From positions 45,107,001-45,171,000 of the forward strand of contig NC_084921.1 of assembly GCF_958298935.1 (NCBI RefSeq): a stretch of DNA of 64,000 nt, in the 5' to 3' direction. The notes under the pieces were generated by a model that worked only from the letters and a program-made list of their open reading frames with translations, did no database searches and was not told the DNA's origin. Shown here piece after piece: positions 49,355-62,120 of the stretch; within the stretch, counting starts at the first letter, position 1, and every line of letters starts with the position of its first letter. Made by a program: the position numbers and the translations under genes. The DNA is from Phragmites australis (Eukaryota > Streptophyta > Magnoliopsida > Poales > Poaceae).

Positions 49355-50179
49355 CTAGAGGAAGATGAAACACTCCAATGACACTAGCGGGTTCTCCAAC
49401 GACTCTTTCACGTCGCCGTCACAGCCACCTTGGCCATCGCCACCGGCGCTGGCGTCCGGGATGCTGAGCTCACCCTCGGCGGTGACGGCTTCGTCCTCCG
49501 GCTGTGGGGGCGACGGCGGCGGGGAGATGGGAGGAGGCGCCTCCTGCGCCCGCCGAGGGGAGGCGCGGCCGCTCGGCCTAGCCGGGAGAGGCGGCTTGCG
49601 CTGCACGGATGCAACTGGGCTGGCGGCGCGGCGCTGCTCCGACGGCCGTTTCGCCGCCGGTGACGGCGACCTTCGCACGGAGCGGTCCCGAGGCACGTGC
49701 CGCAGCGGCGGGGACGGCGAGGCCCGTGCGCTGCGGGAGCGGACGCCGTAGGAGGCCGCGACGCGGTCGCGCCGGACTGGCCCCAGATCGGCGGAGACCG
49801 GGCGCCTCCTGGTCGGCTTCCCCGGCGACCGCTCCGGCCCGGCCACCGAGCTTGTCGCGATGGACGACTCGGACGCCGCCTCGGACCTCTCGTCGGTGGC
49901 GACCGAGAGCGACACGCAACTCCCGAGATCGCTCACCGCGGCGTCGGCACTGTCCTGCTTCTTCGCCTTCTCCACCTCTCGCTCCTCCACGGCCACGACA
50001 TTGGCGACGGGCTTTGGCTCGGCCCTCGGCTTAGCGCTCGGCGTCACCGAGAACACCTCCTTGACCATCTCCTCTTCCGGCGACGGCGGATCGCGGTCCT
50101 CCGGCTCGCAACGGCGTGCAAAGGCAGCAGCCCCGGGCGCCGGACGGTTCCTGCGCTTCTTGCTGAAGCAGCAGCCCAT
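49355..50179 (-). CDS. Ser/Arg/Pro-rich protein with myristoylation-palmitoylation N-terminus (274 aa)
   Basis: Single-exon frame from ATG at 50179 (MGCCFSKKRRNRPAPG) to TAG at 49355. Gly2 followed by two cysteines and a basic patch is a classic signal for N-myristoylation plus S-acylation, so plasma-membrane anchoring is expected. The body is low-complexity: acidic in the first third, then Arg/Ser/Pro-rich with several RSxSP-type sites, likely disordered and phosphorylatable. The C-terminus SLENPLVSLECFIFL is hydrophobic and resembles a conserved tail (NPLxSLxCFIFL) that I recall from a plant family without a known role. Upstream in-frame codons lack another ATG; MGCC is the natural start. 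The frame is open and GC-rich without breaks. Function unassigned. Confidence 0.8.
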   Translation of the reverse strand: MGCCFSKKRRNRPAPGAAAFARRCEPEDRDPPSPEEEMVKEVFSVTPSAKPRAEPKPVANVVAVEEREVEKAKKQDSADAAVSDLGSCVSLSVATDERSEAASESSIATSSVAGPERSPGKPTRRRPVSADLGPVRRDRVAASYGVRSRSARASPSPPLRHVPRDRSVRRSPSPAAKRPSEQRRAASPVASVQRKPPLPARPSGRASPRRAQEAPPPISPPPSPPQPEDEAVTAEGELSIPDASAGGDGQGGCDGDVKESLENPLVSLECFIFL

Positions 50180-51279
50180 GCCTCGAGCTGGACCGGGAGA
50201 CAATCGAGGTGGCCGTGGTGACCAGCGAGAGAGACGGGGGTGGTGTTGGTAGCTGGACCGGGAGGAAGGGTCCTTGAGGTCCTCCTCGAGGAGGTGCTTC
50301 GGTTTGGGCGAGGAGGTGATGGGGATGGGAGCGTGGCGTGGCCGCTTGGGGGACTGGTGGTCAAGTAGGTTCAGCGGGAAGCTGGTGAAGTGGCCAGCTA
50401 GCTAGTCCACGACGACTGGTTGGTGTATTGTTGTTGCCTTGAAACAGTGGAAACAGGGTACCGTACCAGCCCCTGTTCATGTAGACTCTTGGTCCGTGTG
50501 GCTCTTAGCTATTTATTTTCACACTTTATCACACCTAAAGTTATACGGCTAGCTTAGGTAGCATTTGATTTCTGAATATAGTTGTGGTAAAATTCTTTTT
50601 CTGCTATAATAGCTCCAAATATTATTGTTTTAGAAAAGTGTGGCAATATTCTCTTAGCAGTGTGTGTCACGCTTAAAAAATCCTAACCTAATCATAAAAG
50701 CATACATATATACCATGGTATCATAATTCATGTTTTTAGTTTTTGATTTATATGTTCCAAAAACTTTTTAAAAAGGTTACATCGTTAAATGCTTTATTTT
50801 TTCCATAATATTATGAGCGGGAATTGTTTGAAGGTGGTTAGATAGCCAAAAATATTTAGGAAGAAAAGGGAGAAGAATTGGTAGGACAAGGAACAAAACC
50901 TTTCAGCACGTAGGTCAACTCATAGTCTGACCGAGCCTTCCTGCGGTCTAATCGTTAGGACTTAGAATGGTCACTTAAGATCCCATTGACCACCTCTCAC
51001 TCACTCATTCGTTCATTCTACTCCGCTCGAGAGAGACGGGAGGGATCCCTCACCGTTCCTCCATCTCCAGCTCCATGAAAACCGAAGATCCAAGGAGAAG
51101 GTCACCCACGAGTCCCCCACGTCATCCCCAGGCTCATCCCCAAGCATCCCCTCATCAGAACAAGCCCCAAGCTTTTCTTCCACCTCTAGGTTAGATGGAG
51201 CACTCCAGAGTCGATCTCCACATCGGATGTTAGAACCCTGATCTCAGGTTTTCTTGTGCCTCTTGTATTAGTCCCTAAA
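50180..51279. other. Upstream flank of the MGCC protein gene
   Basis: 50,180-50,450 is GC-rich and should contain the 5' leader and promoter of the minus-strand gene. From 50,500 the sequence is AT-rich; 50,930-51,230 is mixed and shows no gene or transposon end that I can name. Confidence 0.4.
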
Positions 51280-51766
51280 TCAAGTAGTTGATACACATAT
51301 AATTCAACAGAACAATATCAAATACATACTTCGAATAAAATTATTACTTAAAAGGGGAAGCATCTTGAATTGATTGAGAGCAGTCATAAAGCACATAATA
51401 TCTCCTCACGAATTTTTCTAGACCTCTCATGAATTTCATAAAGAGCAGTTTAAATCTCATTAGCAAATTCCTTGCTACTAATTATAGAGAAAATCTCTTC
51501 ACTAATTACCTAAAAAATAGCATTCTTAACTTTAACATTCCATCTAACTTGTTGGTCGGTAAAAGGGTGATCAAACCCAATGTAAGCGGCTAGCCAAACT
51601 TCGGAGGAAATAGCCTCAAGATAGCTCGCCATGCTAACTTTCCAATAGGCAAAGTTTTCAATAGGCGAAGTTCTTTTCATCGAACCTTGGCTTGCTACTT
51701 CCATTCCCTAGGAGCCATTGTTCTAGGATTTAAAGCCTATCAAGAATACGAGACTCTGATACCAAT
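51280..51766 (-). pseudogene. Copia (SIRE-like) gag remnant and primer-binding site
   Basis: Reading the minus strand from the LTR, the primer-binding site TTGGTATCAGAGTCT (51751-51765) matches the initiator-tRNA-Met type used by Copia elements. Gag pieces follow: MEVASQGSMKRTSP, YWKVSMASYLEAISSEVW and, in another frame, LYEIHERSRKIRE and LNQFKMLPL. These match the start of Copia gag proteins (UBN2 type). Stops and frameshifts are present and the element is cut off near 51,280. Confidence 0.72.
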
Positions 51767-53444
51767 TGAAATGATCTAAAAGACACAGAGGAGGGTGAAT
51801 AGAGCACTAATCAAAAACTAAACTAACTACCAATTCTTAGAACAATGAGCAACTTAGCCTAGAAAGTATAAAAGCAACTAAACGACCTAGCAACCTAGAA
51901 AAATAAGCATAAATATGCAAGCATATAGAACATAAGTAAAGTGTGGAATTGAAACTTGCATGAAGAAAATGCTAGAAGAAAAATACGGAATGTAACAAGA
52001 GTAGGGAAAGAGAACACCGAGTTTTTCTCGAGGTATCAAAGAGTTGGCACTCTCCACTAATCCTCGTTGAAGCATCCACACAAGGATGTTGTTCCCCTTT
52101 GAGTCACCAAGACTAAGTGCTCACTAGTGATTGTCACTTCTCGATCTCTAGATTGGCGAGCGTCAAACCAAGTACACGAGCTTCCTGGGGCTCCCATAAG
52201 ACATCCAAAAGCTCACCAAGAACACCTCCAATCTCCGCGACCGGCTAGGTGTTACCACCCACCAAGAGTAACAAGCTAACTGGTTCACTTAATCCCAATC
52301 AAGCCTAAAACAATAGTTAGATGCACACTCACTACTCTTGAAGGACTAATAGAGTCCTTAATCTTCAATTAAGAACTTGCAAATTATTTCAAGTGCTCTC
52401 CCTTGCCTCTAGATGATACACAATATGTATGAATGCTTCTGAGTTGCAAGAGAGACAAATGAAACCAAGTGAGGGTATATATAGGCTAGAGGTCCAAATC
52501 TAGCCGTTGCCCAACCACTCACTTTTTCTATGAACATTGGATGGTCCGGTGCACATGCCTCTGTTAACATCGGACAATCCGATGAGTTAACTTTTTCCAC
52601 ACACTAATTTGCCAGTTGTCAGTAGTCGTTGCAAAATGCTCCGATGTTCTTCCATATAGCATTACCAGATAGTCCGGTGAGTTATACTCTATTTCCTCCA
52701 AAAATACCAAGCTTCTGTTAAATATTCCGGTGATAACTCCTTTAAGTCACCGGATAATCCGGTCAGTCCAACTCTGATTTTCTTTAGAAAAACGATCCTT
52801 TTGTTAAATGGTCCAATGCATGAGTCATTCAGATTATCGGACAATCCGGTGCATATAACTTCAAATTTCTTTGAAAAATGACTCTTCTGTTAAATGCTCT
52901 GGTGCAAAATTCCTTCCATGACCGGACAATCCGGTGAGTTCATTTTGAATCTTCACAAAGAAGAAAAACAGTCTGGTGACTAAAATCCTTCTCACACCAG
53001 ACAATCCGGTGAGAACAATCTTTCTGGAACTCGTCCAATTAAATCGACTTTGAGTTCTAACTTCTTAACTTCTCACCCAAAGATTTCTTTGAGCTACATA
53101 ATGCTAGATTTTTGTAAGTATGCATCCAACTATATCTAGACTCAACTAGATCAACCTACAACACTTAGTCCCCTTTATAGATGGTCAAAAGACAAAAAGG
53201 ATACCTATAACTACTCTAAGTGTCCTTCATCACCTTGTGACACTTAGAACTAGAAGATCCTTAATTTTGACACAGAAGTCCTTTGATTGACCAATAAAAT
53301 TCCATGAGGGACCAAGAAAACGTCATTCAATCATTGTGAATTAAAGAATTTGATTTCCTTCAAAACATACGCATTAGTCACAATGATATAGTTGTCATTA
53401 ATCACCAAAACACTTACAACTTACCTAGGGGCCTAGATGCTACA
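51767..53444 (-). mobile_element. LTR of a SIRE-like Copia element (1,678 bp)
   Basis: On the minus strand it begins TGTAGCATCTAGGCCCCTAG at 53444 and ends ATCATTTCA at 51767, immediately before the primer-binding site. This start is typical of large grass Copia LTRs. The interior (about 52,530-53,010) has repeated CCGGTGAGTT / GACAATCCGG motifs. No partner LTR is in the window. It abuts the Gypsy gag-protease fragment at 53,445, so one of the two truncated or entered the other. Confidence 0.78.
52530..53010. repeat. Degenerate repeats of an ACAATCCGGTGAG motif inside the Copia LTR
   Basis: The motif ACAATCCGGTGAG or close variants (ATAATCCGGT, GATAGTCCGGTGAG, CCAGACAATCCGGTGAG) recurs about every 60-80 bp across this part of the LTR, often paired with TTCTGTTAAATG blocks. 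The CCGG cores are partly palindromic. Role unknown; repeats of this type are common in the LTRs of this element group. Confidence 0.7.
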
Positions 53445-56089
53445 ATCTGCTTGTCACACTTGACTGCTGCTCGTTGATCTCCCTTGACAGTTATGACCCC
53501 TTCAGGACTCAGGATCTTTAATTGCCTGGTACGTGTAGTGCGCGACAACCATGAACTTACCTAGCATTGGGCGGCCTAGGATCACATTGTTCGTCGCCTC
53601 AAAATCCGTGATATCGAAGGTAAGATTCTTTGTGCGAAAGTTGTCGGATGTGCCAAACATGACTGGCAACTCGATCTAGCCAAGGGGCATCATCCATGAA
53701 TTGGGAGTTATGTCATGTAAAGGCTCGACTCTTTTCTTGAGATTCGACCTCTCGATCCCCATCTTATCTGAAGTCTTAGCGAAGATGAGGTTAAGCGAAC
53801 TACCTCCATCAACCAGTATTCAAAAAACTTTGATGTTGAGAATAGTCGATTGTATCATAACCGGATATCGATCGGGATGTGGGACCACGGGAGGATGGTC
53901 GACTTGTTTGAAGGTAATCGGAACTTTTGACCACTAGAGGTACCGAGTTGGCCTAGTGAGAGCCAGGTTGACCTCTAGTTTGATCGTCTTATATTGTCTT
54001 TTTGACTCGTACGTGGCAGATCCTCCAAAGATGTTTACCAAACTTTGGTCAGGATCGCTGAACTTGGGCTCATCGCCTTTAGTGTCTGGCTTAGTCTGTT
54101 TGTCAGGGTCTTTGACCTTCTTTTTGAGGACGTAGCATTCATCAAAGTCATGTTGATTGGTCTGATGAACGGGGCACCATTTCTTGCCACCTCAACTCAG
54201 GCCTTTACTGTCCTCGGTGTTGCGCGACTTACTCCTATCGATCGCGGCTATGGTCGTATCTGGACCCTTGCGCTTATCACCAAGCTTGCCCTTCTTACAC
54301 TCATTCTTCGAGGACTCGGGATTGTCCTTACCAGGTTGAGGGTTTTTGGCATGTGCCTGAGCTTCGGCTTTCTTTGCAGATTTATCGGCCAACTCAAAGG
54401 TCCTTGATCGTTTGGATCTTTCGGGTAGCAAGCTTCGCAACGAGATCAATGTTCTTGATGCCTCTCTTGAAGGCAATGATAACTAATTCATCAGAAATAT
54501 CAGGATCGTGTTTTGTTGGTCATTGAATCATTAGATAAAGTCTCAGAGGGACATGTCCTTTCCTTGGTTTAGTTGATGTAGATCATTCTTCGTTCTTGGG
54601 TGCTCAAAAGTACCCTGGAAGTTGGCTATGAACTGAGCCTTCAACTTGGCCCATGATCGGATAGAGTTGGGATGCAGGTTCAACAACCAGGACCTTACCG
54701 ATCCATCAAGCTCGGTTAGCAGGTAATTGGCCATTACCTTGTTATTTCTACCCGTTGCTCGAATAACTGTGGTATAGATCTGTAATCACTCATTGGGGTT
54801 TATCATCCCGTCGTATTTCTGAATCGAGCCCGTCTTGAATTTATCGGGCCACCGCATTGAGCGGAGATCTAGGACGAAGGCTTCACAACCTCCATCGAAT
54901 TCCTCAGGAGGTGGAGGAGAAGGACTGTCACGTCTATCCCTTTGATCAGGGGAGTCACGTCGATCGTTCTGTCCTGGAGATCTGCGATCATTGTAGAATA
55001 GATCATCCTCATGGCGCTCCTCACGGTTGTTGTTGATAACCTCCCAAAATTCACGTCTGTTGTGAGGGATGAGGTTCCTTAGGTATCCCTGATTCCGTAG
55101 CTCCTGAACCAACAGGACTGTACTCGAGGTCGACCTCCCGAGCTGCCTACTTACGATCCTTCTACTCGAGAGTGCCCGCGTATGTGGCTCCTCAAACCAG
55201 CACCTTGCTGGCTGGGGGCTTAGAGGCGCTAGGATTATTTGCTCGAGCAACTTGGATCTGAGCCGCATCGAGTAGGGTCCAGACCTGATTAATCATAGGG
55301 GTTAAAGGATTCATCGAATCCAATTTCGGAAGGGATCTCAGAATCAAATGGGCTCCCTGAACATTAGCATATAGAGTGCTAAAAACACCACTATCGAGGC
55401 TCAGCTGCAATCAAACCGATGAAGCCTCGTGATGGCCGCTCTGATGGAGTCCGTCCCTCGATCTCGGGACTGGTGCTGGTGGAGGTGTGCCCACAGGAAG
55501 CCATCGTTGAAGACTAGGAGGTGTTGATCCTCCTATGGTTCGTCAATGGTCGATGGTATTAGGAGCGTATAGAGCTCTGGCTGCAGATGTCTCTGACGGT
55601 ATATCTCCAGCATTGCCAGCCGCTACCGCTGGATCCTCGAGGATTTCCATGCCATTATTCACCATGGCGTTTGGATCTACAACCATCGGATTGGCAGGTG
55701 GAACCATGGTTCCTCTAGCCATAAACACGAATTGATCTGTTCGACTACTCTGGTTGTCGACGAAGCCATCGTCACCACTCGCGTCGCTGTCAGTGTCCAT
55801 GAACTGTAAAACATTGGGCTCCTTGGGATCCCATTCAAGGTGTCCCACCTCATGGTATGTGTCCAATGAGTTGCACTCGAGAATACCGGTGTGGATCAGT
55901 CCACCTTGATCGTCCCATTGGAAAACCCTAGTTCTGAACGTGATCTTTGATCTAGCCGTGGGCAATTCGAAAGTGATTGTTGATGACTCAAAGTGGTCAT
56001 AGAAGTCAGCATCGAAGAATCCAGTGCAAATGTGCACTCGATGCATAGTCGATCCAGAAAAGCAGAAGACTACTACCTAGCGCGTCAAC
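53445..56089 (-). pseudogene. Ty3/Gypsy gag-protease remnant
   Basis: Minus strand, 5' to 3': a leader frame (56046-55543), a gag core (SVRSWLLNLHPNSIRSWAKL, then FIANFQGTFEHP near 54,600), a Lys-rich stretch, and a CPVHQTNQHDFDECYVLK zinc-knuckle-like motif near 54,140-54,190. An aspartic protease motif ILVDGGSSLNLIF follows near 53,790-53,830. The order and motifs fit Gypsy gag-protease proteins of grasses. Several stops and frameshifts break it. Reverse transcriptase and integrase are missing; the sequence stops at the Copia LTR at 53,444. Confidence 0.8.
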
Positions 56090-56622
56090 TGTCGAGGGGT
56101 TTTCTTTGATAATATGTCCATAAGAATAACGGGGTTGTCTTCGCGATTCAGGAATCGAACAGAAGACGAGGCCCACACGATGTATATAGGTTCGGGCCTC
56201 CAATTGGAGTAATACACCACGTCATGTGTGGTTGATGATGTATCTGTATTCACTCGAGTATAAGTAATGTGTTTAGATCTATTTTAAGGAGTAGATGAGA
56301 TCTAAACTAAACTAATGAGGAAGTCGTCGAGTATCTCCTGTGGCCCTAGTGCTTGCGTCGAGTTGCAAATGAGTTGTGCTTCTCCGGGGAAAAAAGAGCC
56401 CCTCTTTAAGGGTCTAGGTCCCCACCTTATATAAGAGTCTTGTGTCACCTCCTATTTCACCATAGTCGATATGGGGTCCTTCATCTTGTCCACCAAGACA
56501 AATCAAATAAATCCAACTAGCATGCTAGCTGTTATCAAGTTGGGTAATCAATCGAGACCTTCCTAGTATGCGCCTACTGGATCTCTGAGAGTATCAAGTA
56601 CCGTAGATTCGGTTTCATAACA
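56090..56622 (-). mobile_element. 5' LTR of the Gypsy gag-protease element (533 bp)
   Basis: On the minus strand it runs from TGTTATGAAACCGAATC at 56622 to CCTCGACA at 56090. Just inside is GTTGACGCGCTAGGTAG, a mutated form of the GTTGGCGCGCCAGGTAG junction seen in many grass Gypsy elements. The block TATATAGGTTCGGGCC (56,162-56,190) is likewise typical of such LTRs. The left border is inferred from the TG end only. Confidence 0.65.
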
Positions 56623-59600
56623 TCCGGAGTTGTTAAGCATGCACACATCATACCTTATCCGTATATGGTATACCCTTTATGCGTATATACCCTATAGTTA
56701 AATATTCGATATTACTTAATTCTCATTCTAATTAAGTTATATATTATTTCTATGTTAAAATCATGCATGTAATTAATCAACTAAAATAATTTACTTCATT
56801 AATCAATAATTAATTATAAAAAGTGTATTAATTAATTACTAACATTTAAATTATTTTATTATATTTTAATGATAGGTATTTATTTATCTTAGTAGCTATA
56901 TTGGTTAATTTATTACATTAACTATACTTACGTTTAAATCTTATAGAGTAAGCATGAATATCTACTTCTAAACATTTAATTAGAAGATTAATTCTTTTAT
57001 TATTAAAAATTATACTCTGATTAACATAAAGATTAAACCTACACTTAATATAGATTTAACATGTGACTAAATTATGTTTATAACCTAAACATAATTATTG
57101 AATTATCTAAACTCCACATTATTTAATAAAGACAAAACTAATTCTAGTTAAACGATACGATACGAAAATAAATACCGGACGAGAAATTTAAACGAACTTG
57201 AAAAATTACAAGACTTGACATAGAGATAGATTATGATTTTAAAGGAATATCAACGAAAGAATCGTCAAAATAAGAGTTGAAACAGAGGAATTATGGCCGT
57301 AGGAAGATTTGGCAGAAAGGATCATCTTTAGAAAAAAGAGAGATTACTATTCCACGGACTTGGTCCATGAATCTATGGACCGGAGGGAGTTTGAGAGTGT
57401 GGTGCACTATGGACCAAGTTCTGTGGGACGGAGCCATGCTGTGTGTCAGACTCGGCTCGTGGACCGTGGACCCTGGCCGGCGGCAGAGGCCGGTCTATGG
57501 TGGACCGGGCCCGTGGACAAGTGGGGCCCACATGTAGGATAAGGGAGGGGCGACTTTGTGCGTGCAGCTCGAAGGGTGAGAGAGGGAGAGAGAAGTTGGC
57601 GACGAAGAGAAGGGCGGGGTGACGGGGCTTCTCGGCCGAGCAGAGGAGGAAGGCGGGCCGGGGCGAGGAGCTCGTCGTCGATGCCTCACCTATCACGCTG
57701 CGTGTAGGGAGCGGCGGAGCTTCCGCGACGGGACGGCATGGTGCGAGTGGCGCGGGCTGAGCGGTGGTGCCGGCCAGTGGGCTGGATGGAGCGCAAGGCG
57801 CGGGCCAAGTAGTGGCAACGTCGGTTGGGACGACGCGCGCCAGCGACACGCGGAACTGTGCGGTGCTGTGGCGAGCGAGCGGCGGTGCGGCCGAACGGTG
57901 CGGCAGCGTGCATGATGGTGGCATGGAGGATGGCCCGCCCGCGGCAGTATGTCTCGCGAACCTAACGCAGTCGAGCGGAGAGCAGAACGCGGCGGCGCGA
58001 ACCATCGGCGCGAGGGGACAGAGGAGGGAGATGAGCTCACCATGGTGGATGGTGTCAGCAAAGCTCCTGGGCAGCGGGACGGCTCGGCGCTGCGCGCACG
58101 AGAGGGAGAGCGGCCGGGAGAGAGGAATCTCATTTGTGATGCACAGGTTGAAAAGCGGCGGTGACTCCGCAGCGGGACGGCGACACAGATGGGGACGGCG
58201 CGCGGGCGAGCGGTGGAGACCGGCTGAACGACGCACAGGAGCTATGGGACGGCACGGCCGGGACGGCGCGCACACGGGCAGCTGCATGTGCTCGCGGCTG
58301 CTGGCCGGGGTGTCGTGCTGGAGAGATGGCCGGGTGATGGCACGTATAGTGATGGCAAGCACAACGGCGGTGAGGGATGGGGAGTAGTGGAGCTCGTCGG
58401 TGGCGCGGTCACGCTGCTGCATGCGCGTGGTTGTGATGTGCGCAGCTGGTTGGGTGCGTGGGCGGGTGAAGCAAATTATATACAACTCAGTCTAAAAAAA
58501 TTATTATGAGATTCATCCATGTTATACACCTTATGATTCAATGGTTAGGTTGAAAAGAAAAGAGTAGACACGTGTCATTACAGTAAATAGTGTCTTTTTA
58601 GACAACATTTTATAGATTTCGTATCTGAGAAAAACAACAGTGGATGAACAGTAACCAACATGAGTAGGAACATTGAGTAGAGAAAGATATGAGGAGATAG
58701 GATAATTGGGATGACAATTGATGTATTTGAAAATGTAATTGGATGTATAATAATTGAATTGAATTGGGTAATTCAAATTGTATTAGAATTTGACATTATT
58801 TTGGAACGAGAATTTGAATTATGAGAATTGAACTTAGAATTTGATTCGAATCAATTTGAAATGAACTGAATTGAACTTGCAAAGTGAATAAACTGGAAAG
58901 CATTTGAATACATATCGAACAATTCAATTTGCATTCGAATACAAAATCAGTGAAGATTTTGAACGAATCTAGAATTGAGAGATTTGGGACTCAATATGAA
59001 TTCAAATAGTAATATTTGAATTTGAGACTAATTTTAAAAGAGCCCGAATATCGAACTAAGATTTGAATTTGTCGGATATCGAAATTGATTGTACGAAAAA
59101 GAGAATTGGTCCAGATTAATTCAATTATTGATCAAAGTCAAATTTAGGGATAATTTAAATTGGATTTGAATTATGGATTTGAGCTGGTTTCGAAGATCAA
59201 TTTGGAGTTGATTCAAAAGAATATTTGAAATTGAGTTTGGCATTAATCAAATAAGGGTATTTGATTTAGAAAAAAGATTTGAACTTGAAAACCCCGGGAT
59301 TTGCGAGAGGTTTGAATTCAGAAGATTTGAATTTGATGGAATTTTAGATGAAATGAATCTAAGAATTTAGAGTTGAATTTGATAGAGGATCATCTCAAAT
59401 TTCCACACAAAGAACCATAAAAGCAATAAACCAAAATGTGTATGATCATTTTATTGCAATGATTAATTCAGAAATTAATTTGGTGCTTTTTAGAGTACTT
59501 AGCCAAAATGTATATTTGGATATATACATACGTGTGTGTATGTATATATATATATATATATATCCTTGATTTTATATTGGTTTAATAAGTAGAACAATTT

Positions 59601-59652
59601 TATACATGAGTGAATTTTGTTGTATTCTAAATGTAAAATAAAGGGTGTTACA
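56623..59652. mobile_element. LTR-like block (possible Atlantys/RIRE3-type solo or truncated LTR)
   Basis: It starts near TGTTAAGCATGCACACATC (56631) and ends in AAAGGGTGTTACA (59652), both reminiscent of long Gypsy LTRs in grasses. It has an AT-rich first part, a GC-rich middle (57,360-58,480) and a long section dense in TTTGAATT motifs (58,700-59,420), plus a TATA microsatellite at about 59,540-59,562. A 5-bp target duplication was not found, so whether it is a solo LTR is open. A 370-codon minus frame (58485-57373) in the GC-rich part is low-complexity and not counted as a gene. Confidence 0.45.
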
Positions 59653-61556
59653 TTGGAGCTTCTTCGAAGACGACCAACCCTCAAGGAAGCTTTTTTACAC
59701 CAAGGTGAAGCTCTCTAAACCCTTTCCCCTCATTTCCCCTGAGTTCCTCCACTCTCCATAGTCATATGACTGAGCTCCACTTAGCCATGGACGTCAATAC
59801 ATAGGGCCAAAGCTTTTGGCCTCATGTATATCGCTCAAACCACCTAACGGATCCTCTAGTTACATAGAACATTTAGGTTCTAGCCTTTGTCAAAGGCATT
59901 GCCAGATTAGTCGCTGGCGAGCTTGTCAAGTGCCACCAGCCGAGCACAGTGGTCTGACCGTGTCTCATAGCGGTTTGACCGCTGTTTCAGAAGTTGTACT
60001 GCCCCTTAGACCGGTCTGACCACCAAGTATCAAACCAAAACACTTCCCAGGAATCTAACTGCTCTTCCTCACGGTCCGACCGCCACTCCCAGCAGTCTGA
60101 CCGCTAATCAACTTAGACCTGGTTTAGTGCAATTTACTATTTAGCTAACTTGTAAAATTCATAATAAATTCTTTATAGCTCCAAAAATTATGAAACTATT
60201 TTTTAATTTCATAATATTGTTTTATACCTATTAAAAATATCTACAGTCACAAAATAATTAATGAATTTTCTAAGATAAATTAATCATGTTAAAGCTTTAT
60301 TAATTCACCATTCTTTACAAGTTCAAAATTGGTGAGCTAATCTTCTTATACTATATTCTAACTAAGAAAAATATTTTCATGCATCATAAAACATTTTTTT
60401 TTGGCATTTCATCATGCTCATGGTGATGCATTTTCTTCTTTTAGTGATTGACGAATTAGAGAGTGATGGGTTTTCTTGAGAAGATTTTGTGTTTGATCTT
60501 GATTGTGAAGCAGAGCAACAAGTCAAGCATCAATCATATTTCTCTCATATTTTGATGAATTGTTTGTCAATCTAATAGATATTGCTATGTGTCGTATATA
60601 CGTATTTAGCTAGTTGATATCGGGAATCGGGTAGAATATATCTTGTTGTATGTATCCCTATCTTATTATTGTTGATCACAATCCATATAACATAGGGATA
60701 ACCATCTTAATGTATAACTTAAAATTTATCCAAAATTCTTAGTAATGCATATGTTACCGATATAAGTCAAGCGGTGGAACATCCCATCATTCGTGAGCTA
60801 TAGGCTTAATTATAATTCACGATGATAATGATGTTGGAATGAAGAGTTGTAAGAATGGGACGAGATGTGTGCGGTGCTAGGGATAGGTCAGGAGAAAAAC
60901 CTGGATGTTATAGACCGCTTGTATCGTTTAAGCACCGATTGTTGGTACTGTTGGCTTAACCACCTTTTTGTACCACCACATATTCGAATAGGGTAAGGAT
61001 GAGCCAAGTATCATAAATCGTCGTGTTCATTTTACTCATGTGCCCATGATGCGAGAGAGAGGGCTTGTAGAGGCACATGAGGTTGCTCCAGAGTATACCT
61101 AGGTGGCCTCTGCATACTCGGGCATAAAAACAAAGGTTCAGGATGGGTGCGTGAACGGTTGTGACGTGAATCATCACTTGCAACTGACAGGTTGTATGGA
61201 GAGTGGTCTCGTATTATGTGGGTAAAGTTTGTACTTCACTGCAGAGTGTAAGATCAATTTAAATTGTTGCGCACTCAGTTATGAGGATACTTATGTGCAT
61301 CCACACCAGTCATAGAGTTTTGATGGTGGTTATATGTGGTCTGTTGGGAAGTGTCCAGTGAAGGTTTATATCGAGAAGAATATGTTCATATGTATGTTAT
61401 GGTTATGATCTTATGATTATGCTAAGATAGTTCAAAAGTTCGGATGTATAGGTGCTCACATATTTAAGCTGTAAGTTCAATTGCATTTTGAATAATCAAT
61501 TTAGCCTTGTAGCCTATTTCTTGCTAATTCATCTGAATGCATTATCATTGGAGTCG

Positions 61557-61598
<42 letters not shown>

Positions 61599-62120
61599 TA
61601 TGTGTGTAAGTCTTTCGAGTACTTTCGTACTCACTATATTTTGTTGTTTGTTTTGCACATGAAGTTAGGTGCTAGCTACTTATATCCCATTGAGAGCGAT
61701 GCGGTGGCGAGTAGTCACTATATTACTACTAACCTTTGTTGGTTGTTTTGTGGGCAAATGACACCATCGATCTTTATTTTATTTTAGATGTTTTTTATTG
61801 TGATTTATGTATATTTACTGTAGATAATACCTTGTCATTTGTTTAATTTATCAACTTGTAATCCGCAAACCCTTGTTTAATCATGATGATGCGATGTACA
61901 TGTTGGTAGAGATATACGTGGATAATAGCTTCTATAGGAATTATCAAAACACACATATTAGGACTATCAGGATTGGATTCAGTTTAATCATTGATAGTTA
62001 CGATTGGTAGGATGAGATATGGCTTAACACGTGGTGTGTTGAGAGACGTGCGTGTGCTAACTCTTCTCTTATTAAATGATCGTCCTAATAATTAATTCGA
62101 ATACAATTTGAACGGGTCAT
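59653..62120. mobile_element. Retrotransposon-derived region, unclassified
   Basis: 59,660-60,120 carries repeated CGGTCTGACCGC-type motifs, as in some Copia LTRs of grasses. 60,400-62,100 is AT-rich with passages such as ATATCGGGAATCGGGTAGAATA and GATGCGATGTACATGTTGG, which I associate with long Gypsy LTRs. A perfect dinucleotide TA microsatellite lies at about 61,560-61,590. No coding frame of interest, and the borders are not defined. Confidence 0.4.
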
